Shown: one piece after another, positions 17,301-25,669 of the stretch
Layout: every line of letters begins with the position of its first letter
Position numbering within the stretch: the first letter of the stretch is position 1
Source of the DNA: Pseudoxanthomonas sangjuensis
GTDB lineage: Bacteria; Pseudomonadota; Gammaproteobacteria; Xanthomonadales; Xanthomonadaceae
Assembly: GCF_010211755.1 (NCBI RefSeq)
Contig: NZ_PDWR01000008.1
Location: 62,001-126,000 of the forward strand
DNA: 64,000 bases
Direction of reading: 5' to 3'
Position numbers and translations under genes: made by a program
Notes under the pieces: model-generated
Databases searched by the model: none
Seen by the model: the letters and a program-made list of their open reading frames with translations, nothing else
What the model was told of the DNA's origin: nothing

Positions 17301-17995
17301 TCATCGATGGCGATGTCGGCGATGGTCAATGCCGGCAGGCCGCCGCCACCGCAGACATGCGCGGGCGAAGCGCTGTTGCGCGGCGCCGGCGCCGCGGCGG
17401 AGAAGTCGGCGGCGTTGTTGTCGGTGTCGGTGCAGCCGCCGTCGGCGCGGAAGGCCGCCAGCGTGTTGGACAGGGTCGGCGCGGGTGCGCCGTCGTAGAA
17501 ATTCGCGTCGCCGAAACCGACCAGGTCGGCAATCAGCGCCAGTTGCTCCGCGCTGCAGGCGGTGCTGCCGCCGTTGCAGCCCAGGCCGCTGGTGGAATTG
17601 ACCAGCGCGACCTTGCCGGCGCTGCCGGACATGTTGATCGTGCCGCTGGCGTCGGTGGCGGGCAACGCCGAGCCGTTGCTGCCGCCGGCCAGGCCGAGCA
17701 GGAAATACTGGCCCGGCTGCAGGGTCGCGTTCGGCAGCACCACGATCAGGTTGCTGGCCGAGCCGAAATTGCCGGTGCCGGTGGCGCTGGCGTACTGCAC
17801 CGACTTGCCGGCCAGCGATTCCGGCGTGGCGCCGCGGTTGAACAGTTCGACGTAGTCGTTGGTGTACGGCGCGCCGCTGTTGCCGCCACCGCCGTAGACC
17901 TGGCTGATGACCACCTGCGCCTGCGCGGAAGCGGCAAGGCACAGGGCGAAAACAGACAGCGCAATGGCCGCGCAGCGGCCCCTGGACAGTTCCAT
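14393..17995 (-). CDS. Secreted ExeM/NucH-type multidomain endonuclease
   Basis: A 1200-residue exported protein. Order: signal peptide ending ASAQAQ (about 1-27); lamin-tail-like domain (VVISQVYGGGGNSG...YVELFNRG, about 28-140); Calx-beta-like domain (about 230-330, VAYSTADGSAQAGSDYVAASG); an OB-like segment (about 340-480); an endonuclease/exonuclease/phosphatase domain (about 600-930) with AAANLERFYDN, VGIEIEN, VLGDFNAFAFND and TADHDPVIAYF active-site motifs; then two DUF11 repeats to the end. Extracellular DNase of the ExeM/NucH family is inferred, for nutrient release or biofilm dispersal. ATG 17995 has AAGGGAG five bases upstream, favoured over GTG 18001. No sorting signal is seen at the C terminus. 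Confidence 0.87.
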   Translation of the reverse strand: MELSRGRCAAIALSVFALCLAASAQAQVVISQVYGGGGNSGAPYTNDYVELFNRGATPESLAGKSVQYASATGTGNFGSASNLIVVLPNATLQPGQYFLLGLAGGSNGSALPATDASGTINMSGSAGKVALVNSTSGLGCNGGSTACSAEQLALIADLVGFGDANFYDGAPAPTLSNTLAAFRADGGCTDTDNNAADFSAAAPAPRNSASPAHVCGGGGLPALTIADIAIDEAAGNAVFTLRLSAPAGAEGASVAYSTADGSAQAGSDYVAASGTATFAAGTDATTVSIALIDDAVTEANETFFVDFSDANGLALGDTRAQATIVNDDVTLSAIHDIQGNGATSPLDGALVYTTGIVTGRKGNGFFLQAPDSEADADPATSEGVYVFTGSAPPAAAAVGNLVRVSGVVDEYVPAADPYQLPLTEISGNPTVTLLSTGHALPVPVPVTADLTRPDGGFGQLEHLEGMRVSVASLTTVAATEGNATPYNATGSANGIIYAVVTGVPRPFREPGLQLPDPIPGGAGAQPIPRWDGNPEILTIDSDGLGGPAYLLDLPAGSVIEGLTGPLDYGFRRYTVMRDPQVDITVTPAPGPRAAREASADEFTVAAANLERFYDNVNDPAVDDSVASFAAYQTRLQKASLAVRDYLHAPDVLVGIEIENLAVLQALADRINSDAVAAGQPNPQYAAYLEEGNDVGGIDVGFLVKTADAGAAPRVEVLAVTQVGKDAMWMQPDGTPALLNDRPPLALDAVVHYADGRSFPVVVVGVHQRSLISAEEDTAAADRVRRKRQAQAEFLANYLQSRQAGDPATRLVVLGDFNAFAFNDGLTDVMGTTGGTPAPDAETVVPGDGADLVDPDLVNLGELVPPSERYSYVFDGNAQTLDHVLVNEELIVTTRSAGIDHARINADFSDSARGDATTAQRTADHDPVIAYFAPRPLADLAVTASAANDEVLAGGTLSYAATVTNLGPEGAEQTGIGFAIDAELPDMAVAAPAGWSCDAPQVAGGMTSIACVAGLLDNGASAGFTITATATAAQIGDAAELAVAASTLSLDRNPGNDEAGTATRVVDRADLAVRLGGPAKKLHYGRIERFPLVLDNAGPNAAREAVVALRGDAPAANVAIAAPAGWQCAVNDDDDGFVAECAAANALVAGASVGFDFAIRIPARPDSTESLTLRASAGAATPDPDAGDNQAVYRNRIVGVP

Positions 17996-18202
17996 GGACA
18001 CTCCCTTGAAGAACGTGCGTTATCGGACCCGACCGGCCCGCTGCGCCCCTGATCGCGACGGGTGTCGCAGAATATAGCCAAACAAAGATTCCGCCGCGCG
18101 GGTTGCATCCGCATGACAAGGGCGCCGGCACGGCGATCGGTTACCCTGTGCGCTTGGCCGGGCAACGGCTTACGACATGTTCCTTGAGTAGATAAAGAGC
18201 CG

Positions 18203-19066
18203 ATGTCCGTAGAAAAGAACCAGCGCCAGCTCGAAGCCGGCATCCACACCGACCTGGGCGGCCGCCTGACCTATGGCGGCTACCTGCGGCTGGACAAGCT
18301 GCTCGACGCGCAGCAGCCGTTGTCCGATCCGCCGCACCACGACGAGATGCTGTTCATCGTCCAGCACCAGGTGTCGGAGCTGTGGTTGAAGCTGCTGATC
18401 CACGAACTGGGCGCGGCGATCCGCCACCTGCAGCGCAGCGAGGTCTGGCAGACGCAGAAGGTGCTGGCGCGCAGCAAGCAGGTGCTGCGCCAGCTGACCG
18501 AGCAATGGTCGGTGCTGGAAACGCTGACGCCCTCGGAATACATGGAATTCCGCGACGTGCTGGGCCCGTCGTCGGGCTTCCAGTCGCTGCAATACCGCAG
18601 CATCGAATTCCTGCTCGGCAACAAGAATGCGGCGATGCTGAAGGTGTTCCACCACGATCCGGCGGGACAGGCCGCGCTGGAGCAGGTGTTGCGCGCGCCA
18701 GGCTTGTACGACGAATTCCTGCGCTATCTCGCCCGTTTCGGCCATGCGATCCCGGAAATCCACCTCGAACGCGACTGGTCGCAGCCGCACGTGTCCGACC
18801 CGGCGCTGCTGCCGGTGTTCGAGCGCGTCTACGAGGACACCAACCGCTACTGGCGCGAGTACGCGTTGTGCGAGGACCTGGTCGACCTGGAATCGCAGTT
18901 CCAGCTGTGGCGCTTCCGGCACATGCGCACGGTGCAGCGCATCATCGGCTTCAAGCGCGGTACTGGCGGTTCCAGCGGCGTCGGCTTCCTGAAGCAGGCG
19001 CTGGAACTGACCTTCTTCCCTGAGTTGTTCGAAGTGCGCACGACCATCGGCACGCGGCCGGGCTGA
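18203..19066 (+). CDS. kynA: Tryptophan 2,3-dioxygenase
   Basis: A 287-residue heme dioxygenase that opens the indole ring of tryptophan to N-formylkynurenine, first step of the kynurenine route. Recognised by [39 protein letters not shown] (residues about 41-62, containing the catalytic His and substrate residues), [13 protein letters not shown] and [15 protein letters not shown] near the C terminus. Full length for the bacterial family. It is divergent from the nuclease gene and followed by a terminator-like hairpin, so it is expressed alone; no kynU or kynB is beside it. Confidence 0.95.
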   Translation: MSVEKNQRQLEAGIHTDLGGRLTYGGYLRLDKLLDAQQPLSDPPHHDEMLFIVQHQVSELWLKLLIHELGAAIRHLQRSEVWQTQKVLARSKQVLRQLTEQWSVLETLTPSEYMEFRDVLGPSSGFQSLQYRSIEFLLGNKNAAMLKVFHHDPAGQAALEQVLRAPGLYDEFLRYLARFGHAIPEIHLERDWSQPHVSDPALLPVFERVYEDTNRYWREYALCEDLVDLESQFQLWRFRHMRTVQRIIGFKRGTGGSSGVGFLKQALELTFFPELFEVRTTIGTRPG

Positions 19067-19068
19067 AC

Positions 19069-19102
19069 ATTTCCCCTTTCCCATTGAAGGAAAAGGGGAA
19101 AT
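19069..19102. repeat. Imperfect hairpin repeat after kynA
   Basis: ATTTCCCCTTTCC and GGAAAAGGGGAAAT pair around a short loop, starting two bases after the kynA stop codon. It resembles a dispersed xanthomonad intergenic repeat and probably also ends kynA transcription. Confidence 0.6.
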
Positions 19103-19201
19103 TCACGTGAATTTGACGCCGGCGGCGACGTTCGGCGATTCTGCCGCGTCCCGTTCCCACGGCGGGCTTCCATTCCTGAACGACTTTGAGGGGGAAACCG
19201 C

Positions 19202-20698
19202 ATGAGCGGTACCGCAGCTTCCGCGCCGGGCGCAATCCCGGAATTCAAGCAAACGATGGGTCATCCGCGTCCGTTGTGGATGCTGTTCATGACCGAGTTC
19301 TGGGAACGCTTCGCGTTCTATGGCATCCGCTGGGCGCTGACGCTGTACATCGTGCAGGCGTTCTACGCCGGGTCCGGCGAGGGCGAAGCGCCCGCCAGCC
19401 GCGTGTACGGCGCGTACCTTGCGCTGGTCTACGCCGCGGCGATCATCGGCGGCTACATCGCCGACCGCGTCATCGGCTACCAGCGCTCGATCCTGCTGGG
19501 CGCGGTGGTGATGTCCGCCGGCCTGTTCATGATCGCCTACCCGGACCAGACCGTGTTCCATGTCGGCCTGGCGACGGTGATCGCGGGCAACGGCCTGTTC
19601 AAGCCGAACATCTCGGCGATGGTCGGCCAGCTCTACGCGCCGACGGACCAGCGCCGGGATTCCGGCTTCACCCTGTTCTACATGGGCATCAACGCCGGTG
19701 CGTTCATCGCCCCGATCCTGACCGGCTGGTTCTCCGACAAGGTGTTCGGCACCGACGCGATGCCGGCCTACAAGGTGGTGTTCATCGCCTCGGGCATCGG
19801 CATGCTGCTGAGCCTGGTGTGGTTCTGGTTCGGCCGCCGCCAGCTCGGTACGATCGGCCGCCCGCTCGCCGGCGCCGAGAACAAGTCGCGCGTGCTGTGG
19901 GTGCTGCTGTTCGTGCTGGCCTCGGTGCCGGTGTACTACTTCCTGCTTGCCATCGACGCGGCGACGCTGCAGTGGATCCTCAGCGCGATGTTCCTGGTGC
20001 TGTGCGGCATGATCCTGGTCGAGGGCTTCCGCGAGGGCCCGGTCGCGCGCGACCGCGCGATCGCGATGCTGATCATCTTCGTGTTCAACGTGCTGTTCTG
20101 GTGCTTCTTCGAGCAGGCCGGCAGCTCGTTCAACTTCCTCGCCGACAAGATCGTGAACCGCGATTTCGGCGGCTGGATCTTCCCGGTGGGCTGGTTCCAG
20201 TCGGTGAACTCGCTGGCGATCATCACTGTCGCGCCGGTGCTGGCGTGGCTGTGGATGCGGATGGGCAAGGCCAACCCGTCGATCCCGCGCAAGTTCGGCC
20301 TGGGCCTGATCTTCAACGGCCTGGCGTTCCTGCTGCTGATGTTCGCGCTGTCGAGCCTGGTGAGCGCCGCGGGCCTGATCCCGTTCTGGACGCTGTTCAT
20401 GGTCTACGTGATCCAGTCGGTGGGCGAGCTGTGCCTGTCGCCGATCGGCCTGTCGATGACCACCAAGCTCGCGCCGGTGAAGCTGGTCGGCTTCGCGATG
20501 GGCGGCTGGTTCCTGTCGACGGGCATCGGCAACAACCTGTCGGGCATCTTCGCCAGCCACGTCAGCGGCGAGACCGGCATGACCGTCGCCTCGGCGCACG
20601 CGGGCTACACGCAGGGCTTCTGGATCCTGCTGGGCGGCGGCGTGATCCTGTTCCTGATCGCACCGCTGATCCAGAAGCTGATGCATGGCGTGAAGTAA
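19202..20698 (+). CDS. POT family proton-dependent peptide transporter
   Basis: A 498-residue inner membrane protein of the PTR2/POT branch of the major facilitator superfamily, importing di- and tripeptides with protons. The family signatures are seen: TEFWERFAFYGIRWALTLYI (about 27-48, with the ExxERFxYYG motif) and FYMGINAGAFIAPILTGW (about 159-176). Further hydrophobic segments give the usual 12-14 helices. It is slightly longer than E. coli DtpA. ATG 19202 has GAGGGGGAAACC upstream. It is followed by a strong bidirectional terminator. Confidence 0.92.
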   Translation: MSGTAASAPGAIPEFKQTMGHPRPLWMLFMTEFWERFAFYGIRWALTLYIVQAFYAGSGEGEAPASRVYGAYLALVYAAAIIGGYIADRVIGYQRSILLGAVVMSAGLFMIAYPDQTVFHVGLATVIAGNGLFKPNISAMVGQLYAPTDQRRDSGFTLFYMGINAGAFIAPILTGWFSDKVFGTDAMPAYKVVFIASGIGMLLSLVWFWFGRRQLGTIGRPLAGAENKSRVLWVLLFVLASVPVYYFLLAIDAATLQWILSAMFLVLCGMILVEGFREGPVARDRAIAMLIIFVFNVLFWCFFEQAGSSFNFLADKIVNRDFGGWIFPVGWFQSVNSLAIITVAPVLAWLWMRMGKANPSIPRKFGLGLIFNGLAFLLLMFALSSLVSAAGLIPFWTLFMVYVIQSVGELCLSPIGLSMTTKLAPVKLVGFAMGGWFLSTGIGNNLSGIFASHVSGETGMTVASAHAGYTQGFWILLGGGVILFLIAPLIQKLMHGVK

Positions 20699-20717
20699 GC
20701 GCCCATGCCCGTCGTGA

Positions 20718-20747
20718 AGAAAAACCCCGCTCCGGCGGGGTTTTTCT
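20718..20747. terminator. Bidirectional terminator
   Basis: AAAAACCCCGC and GCGGGGTTTTT form an 11-bp stem with a TCCG loop, with A and T runs on either side. It lies between the convergent peptide transporter gene and the VOC gene and can serve both. Confidence 0.9.
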
Positions 20748-20756
20748 TGCGCGCGC

Positions 20757-21137
20757 TCAGGCCGCCGGCTTGCCGCAATACGCTTCGAGCCGGTAGCCGT
20801 CGGGGTCGATCGCGAAGGCCGCGTAGTAGTCCGGATCGTAGTCGGCGCGCAGGCCCGGCGCGCCGTTGTCGCGGCCGCCCATGGCCAATGCCGCCGCGTG
20901 GAACGCGTCCACGCTGGCGCGGGTCGGCGCGGCGAAGCAGAAATGCAGGCCCGATTCGGCATCGGCCGGCACGGGGCGCGCGCTGCGGTTGAGCCACAAC
21001 ACGACGTTGTCGCGGCCGTAGCCGAGCGAGTCGTCGCCTTCGCTGAGGCAGGCATAGCCGAGCGGTGCCAGCGCGGCGTCGTAGAAGGCCTTGGCCGCGT
21101 GCAGGTCGCGCACGCCGATGGAAACATGGTCGAGCAT
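20757..21137 (-). CDS. VOC (glyoxalase/bleomycin resistance-like) protein
   Basis: A 126-residue single-domain VOC protein opening MLDHVSIGVRDLHAAKAFYDAALAPLGY, with HFCFAAPTRASVDAFHAAALAMGG in the middle and AFAIDPDGYRLEAYCGKP at the end. The H near residue 4, H near 73 and E near 120 are in the positions of metal ligands of the fold. Substrate unknown. It is divergent from an AraC-type regulator with 125 bases between them, so it is a likely target of that regulator. Confidence 0.78.
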   Translation of the reverse strand: MLDHVSIGVRDLHAAKAFYDAALAPLGYACLSEGDDSLGYGRDNVVLWLNRSARPVPADAESGLHFCFAAPTRASVDAFHAAALAMGGRDNGAPGLRADYDPDYYAAFAIDPDGYRLEAYCGKPAA

Positions 21138-21262
21138 GGTTTTTTCTCCTGGGTCGTCGGGCCGGGCGGACTCGCGCGCGTCGAACGCGATCCGACTGGC
21201 GGTACGGCTTTGTAGGCGTCCGGCAGCGGCGCGGCTTGGGAAAAGTTGCTAACTTGCCGGGC

Positions 21263-22111
21263 ATGGCCATGCTCGTGCGCAAACTCGCTTCCGCCGACGG
21301 CTGGCGCGTCCAGGACGTCGTCTGCGACGCCGGGCCGCGCGACCGGCCGTTCGAGGAACGGCACGCGGGTTTCAGCATCGCGATCGTCAGCGCAGGCTCG
21401 TTCCAGTACCGCTGCAGCGCCGGCCGCGCGCTGCTGGCTCCCGGCGCGTTGCTGCTGGGCAATCCCGGGCATTGCTTCGAATGCGGCCACGAACACGCGG
21501 CCGGCGACCGTTGCCTGTCGTTCCAGTACGCGCCGGCGCTGTTCGAACGGATCGTGGCCGCGGTGCCGGGCGCGCGCCGCGCCGCATTGGCGGTGGCCAG
21601 CCTGCCGCCGCTGGCGGAGTTGCAGCCGTTGCTGGCCGAAGCGGAGGCCGCGCGCGACGATGCCGACGCGCCGGCGCTCGAGGAAGCGGCGTTGTGCCTG
21701 GCCGATGCCGTGGTCGCGACGCTGGCGGACGCGCGGCCGGCGATGCGCGGTCCCAGCGCGCGCGACGAGCGCCGCGTGACCCGCGCGTTGCGCCGGATCG
21801 AGGCGATGGCGGGCGAAGCACTGTCGCTGGCCGGACTGGCCGACGAAGCGGCGATGAGCCGCTACCACTTCCTGCGCGTGTTCCGCCAGGTCGTGGGCCT
21901 GAGCCCGCACCAGTTCGTGTTGCGCCTGCGCCTGCATCGCGCGGCGTTGCGCCTGCGCGCTTCCGCCGAACCGGTCGCGACGATCGCCGGCGAATGCGGC
22001 TTCAACGACCTGTCGACCTTCAATCGCCGTTTCCGCCGGGTCATGGGCGCGAGCCCGGGCGACTACCGCGCGCGCCGGCCGCACGCCGCGCGTCGCGCCG
22101 CACCGGCCTAG
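21263..22111 (+). CDS. AraC family transcriptional regulator
   Basis: A 282-residue regulator. The N-terminal half is a cupin-like sensor (GFSIAIVSAGSFQYRCSAGRALLAPGALLLGNPGHCFECGHEH, about 36-80) with His and Cys residues that may bind a metal or ligand. The C-terminal 100 residues are a double helix-turn-helix: LAGLADEAAMSRYHFLRVFRQVVGLSPHQFVLRLRLHRAALRLR and VATIAGECGFNDLSTFNRRFRRVMGASPGDYR. Start ATG 21263; ATG 21269 is equally possible. Divergent from the VOC gene, which it may control. It ends 12 bases before the convergent MarR gene. Confidence 0.88.
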   Translation: MAMLVRKLASADGWRVQDVVCDAGPRDRPFEERHAGFSIAIVSAGSFQYRCSAGRALLAPGALLLGNPGHCFECGHEHAAGDRCLSFQYAPALFERIVAAVPGARRAALAVASLPPLAELQPLLAEAEAARDDADAPALEEAALCLADAVVATLADARPAMRGPSARDERRVTRALRRIEAMAGEALSLAGLADEAAMSRYHFLRVFRQVVGLSPHQFVLRLRLHRAALRLRASAEPVATIAGECGFNDLSTFNRRFRRVMGASPGDYRARRPHAARRAAPA

Positions 22112-22123
22112 GCGGGGCGGGCG

Positions 22124-22597
22124 TCAGCCCTCGATCCGCTTCACGCCGTCGCCGGCCAGCTTGTCCAGCAGCTTGTCCAGCACGGCGCGTTCCTCGGGGG
22201 TGAACGACTCGAACAGGCGCTGGTGGTATTCCATCACCATCGGCGCGACTTCGTCGTGTACGCGCACGCCTTCGGTCGACAGCGCCAGCACCGAGCGGCG
22301 GCGGTCGTCGTCGTGGATCTCGCGCTGGATCAGGCCGCGTTCCAGCAGCCGCGCCACCGCCCGGCTGACCGCCACCTTGTCCATCGCGGTACGTGCCGAG
22401 ACCTCGCCGGCCGACAGCCCGGGGAAGCGGCCCAGCACCGCCATGACCCGCCACTCGGTGATCGCCAGGCCGAAGCGGCGGTGGTATTCGCGCGAAATCG
22501 CCCCGCTGATGCGGTTGGACAGCACGCTCAGGCGGTAGGAGAACAGCCGGTCGAGATCGAAATCGGACTGGACGGGCGGGTGGGCAGGCTGGTTCAT
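22124..22597 (-). CDS. MarR family regulator, probably of the homogentisate pathway
   Basis: A 157-residue winged-helix repressor. Seen: YRLSVLSNRISGAISREYHRRFGLAITEWRVMAVLGRFPGLSAGEVSARTAMDKVAVSRAVARLLERGLIQREIHDDDRRRSVLALS, the complete MarR DNA-binding core with the wing (DDDRRRS). It is transcribed divergently from hppD across 113 bases that contain a 14-bp perfect palindrome. By family precedent it would repress aromatic catabolism genes and respond to a pathway intermediate; that ligand is not shown here. Confidence 0.85.
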   Translation of the reverse strand: MNQPAHPPVQSDFDLDRLFSYRLSVLSNRISGAISREYHRRFGLAITEWRVMAVLGRFPGLSAGEVSARTAMDKVAVSRAVARLLERGLIQREIHDDDRRRSVLALSTEGVRVHDEVAPMVMEYHQRLFESFTPEERAVLDKLLDKLAGDGVKRIEG

Positions 22598-22619
22598 GTT
22601 GCGCTGCTACTTGTGGTTG

Positions 22620-22633
22620 GTTTCAGCTGAAAC
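22620..22633. promoter_or_regulatory. Candidate MarR operator
   Basis: GTTTCAGCTGAAAC is a perfect 14-bp palindrome located 22 bases upstream of the MarR start codon and 77 bases before hppD, next to the AT-rich ACTATAAAGG. It is a good candidate operator for both divergent genes. A partial match (10 of 13 bases) occurs upstream of fahA. Confidence 0.6.
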
Positions 22634-22710
22634 TATAAAGGAGGGTACGAAATCCATTCGCCGGGCCCGCCCTCGGGGCGGACCGTCCGCGATATTGCAG
22701 GAGAAACCCC

Positions 22711-23808
22711 ATGAGCGCATATCCCCCGCAGGGCATGCAAGCCGTCACCTTCGACAACCCGATGGGCATCGACGGCTTCGAGTTCGTCGAATACGCCGCC
22801 CCGGCCGGACAGGGCGCCGCGCTGCACGACTACTTCCGCAAGCTCGGCTTCGTCCCGGTCGCCCGCCACCGCACGCGCCCGATCACCAACTACCGGCAGG
22901 GCGACTGCACCTTCCTGGTCAACGAGGACCCCGACAGCTTCGCCGCGCGCTTCGCCGCCAAGCATGGCCCGTCCGCCTGCGGCTTCGCGATCCGCATCAA
23001 CAAGCTGGCCGAATGGGCGCGCGTGCAGGCCCTGAAGAACGGGGCGGAGGCCTTCGACGCTGCCGACGAACTGACCAAGGCGGTCGCGGCCCCGGTGATC
23101 AAGGGCATCGGCGACTGCATGCTGTACCTGGTCGACCGCTACGACGACAAGGGCACCATCCACGACCCGGACTGGGAATGGCTGCCGGGCGCGGAGATGA
23201 TGCCCAAGGGCTACGGCCTGACCTTCATCGATCACCTTACCCACAACCTGTACCACGGCAACATGGCCAAGTGGGCGGATTACTACGAGCGGCTGTTCAA
23301 CTTCCGCGAGATCCGCTACTTCGACATCAAGGGCGCCAAGACCGGGCTGCTGTCGAAGGCGATGACCGCGCCGGACGGCATGGTGCGCATCCCGCTGAAC
23401 GAGTCGTCCGACCCGAAGTCGCAGATCAACGAGTACCTCGACGCCTACCACGGCGAGGGCATCCAGCACATCGCCTGCTTCACCGACGACATCTACGACA
23501 CGGTCGAGAAGATGCGTGCGGCCGGGGTCGAGTTCCTCGACACCCCGGACACCTACTTCGAGGTGATCGACCAGCGCATCCCCGAGCACGGCGAGGATGT
23601 GGAGCGGCTGAAGAAGAACCGCATCCTGATCGACGCCGACCCGGAGACGAAGAAGCGCAAGCTGCTGCAGATCTTCACCCAGAACGCGGTCGGGCCGATC
23701 TTCTTCGAGATCATCCAGCGCAAGGGCAACGAAGGCTTCGGCGAAGGCAACTTCCAGGCGCTGTTCGAGAGCATCGAGCGCGACCAGATGCGCCGCGGCG
23801 TGCTGTAA
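22711..23808 (+). CDS. hppD: 4-hydroxyphenylpyruvate dioxygenase
   Basis: A 365-residue iron(II) dioxygenase converting 4-hydroxyphenylpyruvate to homogentisate in tyrosine catabolism. The metal ligands are in TFIDHLTHNLYHG (about 171-183), EGIQHIACFTDDIY (about 251-264) and the C-terminal PIFFEIIQRKGNEGFGEGNF (about 330-350). Length and the GFGEGNF closing helix gate match the family. First gene of the hppD-hmgA unit; a DUF559 gene between hairpin repeats now separates it from hmgA. Likely controlled by the divergent MarR regulator. Homogentisate can also lead to pyomelanin. Confidence 0.95.
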   Translation: MSAYPPQGMQAVTFDNPMGIDGFEFVEYAAPAGQGAALHDYFRKLGFVPVARHRTRPITNYRQGDCTFLVNEDPDSFAARFAAKHGPSACGFAIRINKLAEWARVQALKNGAEAFDAADELTKAVAAPVIKGIGDCMLYLVDRYDDKGTIHDPDWEWLPGAEMMPKGYGLTFIDHLTHNLYHGNMAKWADYYERLFNFREIRYFDIKGAKTGLLSKAMTAPDGMVRIPLNESSDPKSQINEYLDAYHGEGIQHIACFTDDIYDTVEKMRAAGVEFLDTPDTYFEVIDQRIPEHGEDVERLKKNRILIDADPETKKRKLLQIFTQNAVGPIFFEIIQRKGNEGFGEGNFQALFESIERDQMRRGVL

Positions 23809-23816
23809 GTGTCGAA

Positions 23817-23852
23817 GCCCTTCTCCCTCCGGGAGAAGGGTTGGGATGAGGG
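23817..23852. repeat. Left hairpin repeat flanking DUF559 gene
   Basis: A 36-base element: a 10-bp hairpin (CCCTTCTCCC with GGGAGAAGGG) followed by TTGGGATGAGGG. Its inverted partner at 24218-24253 matches at 31 of 36 positions. Two of the five differences (T5 with A21 here, C5 with G21 there) pair with each other in the stem, so the hairpin is conserved. Confidence 0.85.
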
Positions 23853-23861
23853 TACGGCGAA

Positions 23862-24284
23862 GTGACGATAGTCAAACCACCGTTGCCGAGCGGTACGCTC
23901 GAAAACTCCCGTCGATTGCGCAGGGAGTCGACCGATGCCGAGCACAAACTGTGGCAGCACCTGCGCGGAGGACGACTCGCTGGCCTGAAATTCCGCCGCC
24001 AGCATCCGGTACCGCCGTACATCGCCGATTTCTGCTGCGTCGAGAAGAAACTGATAGTCGAGCTGGACGGGTCGCAGCACACGCTGGAAACGGACGCGGC
24101 GAGAACCCGGTACCTGGAGACGCAAGGGTGGTGCGTCCAGCGTTTCTGGGATCATGATGTCCTGCTGCAGACAGAAGCGGTGGTAGACGCGATCTGGAAC
24201 TTGGCCGGGAAACCGGACCCTCACCCCAACCCCTCTCCCGACGGGAGAGGGGCTCAAAGGCACGATGCTCATGAGTACGACTGA
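23862..24284 (+). CDS. DUF559 (Vsr-like) endonuclease family protein
   Basis: A 140-residue protein of the DUF559 family (PF04480), related to very short patch repair and PD-(D/E)xK nucleases. Core motifs: [24 protein letters not shown], then [21 protein letters not shown] with the expected Asp, Glu-x-Asp and Gln-His active-site residues, then [17 protein letters not shown]. Start is GTG 23862. The last 25 residues ([11 protein letters not shown] and beyond) are encoded by the right-hand hairpin repeat, and the end overlaps hmgA by 20 bases. The function in cells is unknown. The gene with its two inverted repeats fills the hppD-hmgA gap exactly, like a small inserted unit. Confidence 0.82.
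   Translation: MTIVKPPLPSGTLENSRRLRRESTDAEHKLWQHLRGGRLAGLKFRRQHPVPPYIADFCCVEKKLIVELDGSQHTLETDAARTRYLETQGWCVQRFWDHDVLLQTEAVVDAIWNLAGKPDPHPNPSPDGRGAQRHDAHEYD
24218..24253. repeat. Right hairpin repeat flanking DUF559 gene
   Basis: Inverted partner of the repeat at 23817-23852: CCCTCACCCCAAC followed by a hairpin of CCCTCTCCCG and CGGGAGAGGG. It is translated as the C terminus of the DUF559 protein and ends 12 bases before hmgA, close to the hmgA ribosome binding site. Confidence 0.85.
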
Positions 24285-25575
24285 AAACCGCTACATGACC
24301 GGCTTCGGCAACGAGTTCGCGACCGAGGCCGTCGCCGGCGCGCTGCCGGTCGGGCGCAATTCGCCGCAGAAGGCCGCGCACGGCCTGTACGCCGAACAGT
24401 TGTCCGGCACCGCGTTCACCGCGCCGCGCGGGCAGAACCGGCGCAGCTGGCTGTACCGGATCCGCCCGGCGGCGATGCACGGCGCGTTCGAGCCGTTCGA
24501 ACAGGACAAGTTCCACAACGATTTCGGCGACGGTCCGGTGCCGCCGGACCAGTTGCGCTGGAGCCCGCTGCCGATCCCGGAAACGCCGACCGACTTCGTC
24601 AACGGCCTGTATGCCGTCGCCGGCAACGGCGGCGCGGCGGCGCAGACCGGCGTCGGCATCCACCTGTACGCGGCGAACAAGTCGATGCAGGGCCGCTACT
24701 TCTACGACGCCGATGCGGAACTGCTGATCGTCCCGCAGCAGGGCCGGTTGCGCATCGCCACCGAACTGGGCGTGGTCGACGTCGAGCCGCAGCAGATCGT
24801 GGTGGTCCCGCGCGGCGTGCGCTTCCGCGTCGACCTGCCGGATGGCCCGTCGCGCGGCTACGTCTGCGAGAACTTCGGCGCGCTGCTGCGCCTGCCCGAC
24901 CTCGGCCCGATCGGCGCGAACGGCCTGGCCAACCCGCGCGATTTCGAAACGCCGGTGGCCGCGTACGAAGACGCCGAAGGCGAGTTCGAGCTCGTCGCCA
25001 AGTTCCAGGGCCGGCTGTGGCGCGCCAGCATCGACCACTCGCCGCTCGACGTGGTCGCCTGGCACGGCAACTACGCGCCGTACCGCTACGACCTGCGCCG
25101 CTTCAATGCGATCGGTTCGATCAGCTACGACCATCCGGATCCGTCGATCTTCACCGTGCTGACCTCGCCCAGCGACACGCACGGCACCGCCAACCTGGAC
25201 TTCGCGATCTTCCCGCCGCGCTGGCTGGTGGCGCAGGACACGTTCCGCCCGCCGTGGTTCCATCGCAACATCGCCAGCGAGTTCATGGGCCTGGTCCATG
25301 GCGTGTACGACGCCAAGGCCGAGGGCTTCGCGCCCGGCGGCGCGTCGCTGCACAACTGCATGATCGGGCACGGACCGGACGCCGCCACCTTCGAGAAGGC
25401 GAGCAACGCCGACCTGTCGAAGCCCGACGTGATCGCCGACACGATGGCCTTCATGTTCGAAACGCGCGCGGCGATCCGGCCGACCCGGCAGGCGCTGGAT
25501 GCGCCGCATCGCCAGCGCGACTACCAGGATTGCTGGGCCGGCCTGGAGAAGCACTTCCGCTCGCCCGGAGCGTAG
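24265..25575 (+). CDS. hmgA: Homogentisate 1,2-dioxygenase
   Basis: A 436-residue iron dioxygenase cleaving homogentisate to maleylacetoacetate. Recognised by [19 protein letters not shown] at the start, [52 protein letters not shown] (about 312-341, with iron-binding His and Glu) and [12 protein letters not shown]. Full length. ATG 24265 has AAAGG four bases upstream; ATG 24271 is the alternative and matches the usual MSTTENRY start. The ribosome site lies directly after the right hairpin repeat of the DUF559 unit, which may affect expression. Confidence 0.95.
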   Translation: MLMSTTENRYMTGFGNEFATEAVAGALPVGRNSPQKAAHGLYAEQLSGTAFTAPRGQNRRSWLYRIRPAAMHGAFEPFEQDKFHNDFGDGPVPPDQLRWSPLPIPETPTDFVNGLYAVAGNGGAAAQTGVGIHLYAANKSMQGRYFYDADAELLIVPQQGRLRIATELGVVDVEPQQIVVVPRGVRFRVDLPDGPSRGYVCENFGALLRLPDLGPIGANGLANPRDFETPVAAYEDAEGEFELVAKFQGRLWRASIDHSPLDVVAWHGNYAPYRYDLRRFNAIGSISYDHPDPSIFTVLTSPSDTHGTANLDFAIFPPRWLVAQDTFRPPWFHRNIASEFMGLVHGVYDAKAEGFAPGGASLHNCMIGHGPDAATFEKASNADLSKPDVIADTMAFMFETRAAIRPTRQALDAPHRQRDYQDCWAGLEKHFRSPGA

Positions 25576-25669
25576 CGGCGGCGCCGCGGAGTCGAAGGGC
25601 CGCCGCGCATTTCTCGCGGCGTCGACACCGGCCGTGCATACTCGCCGCCGATCCACCGGGAGACCGAAC

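Noticed and set aside
14135-18052. Plus-strand open frame of 1305 codons opposite the secreted nuclease
   Set aside because: Composition is that of an antisense frame (RRG, AVD, QVG repeats). The minus strand encodes clear nuclease, Calx-beta-like and DUF11 domains.
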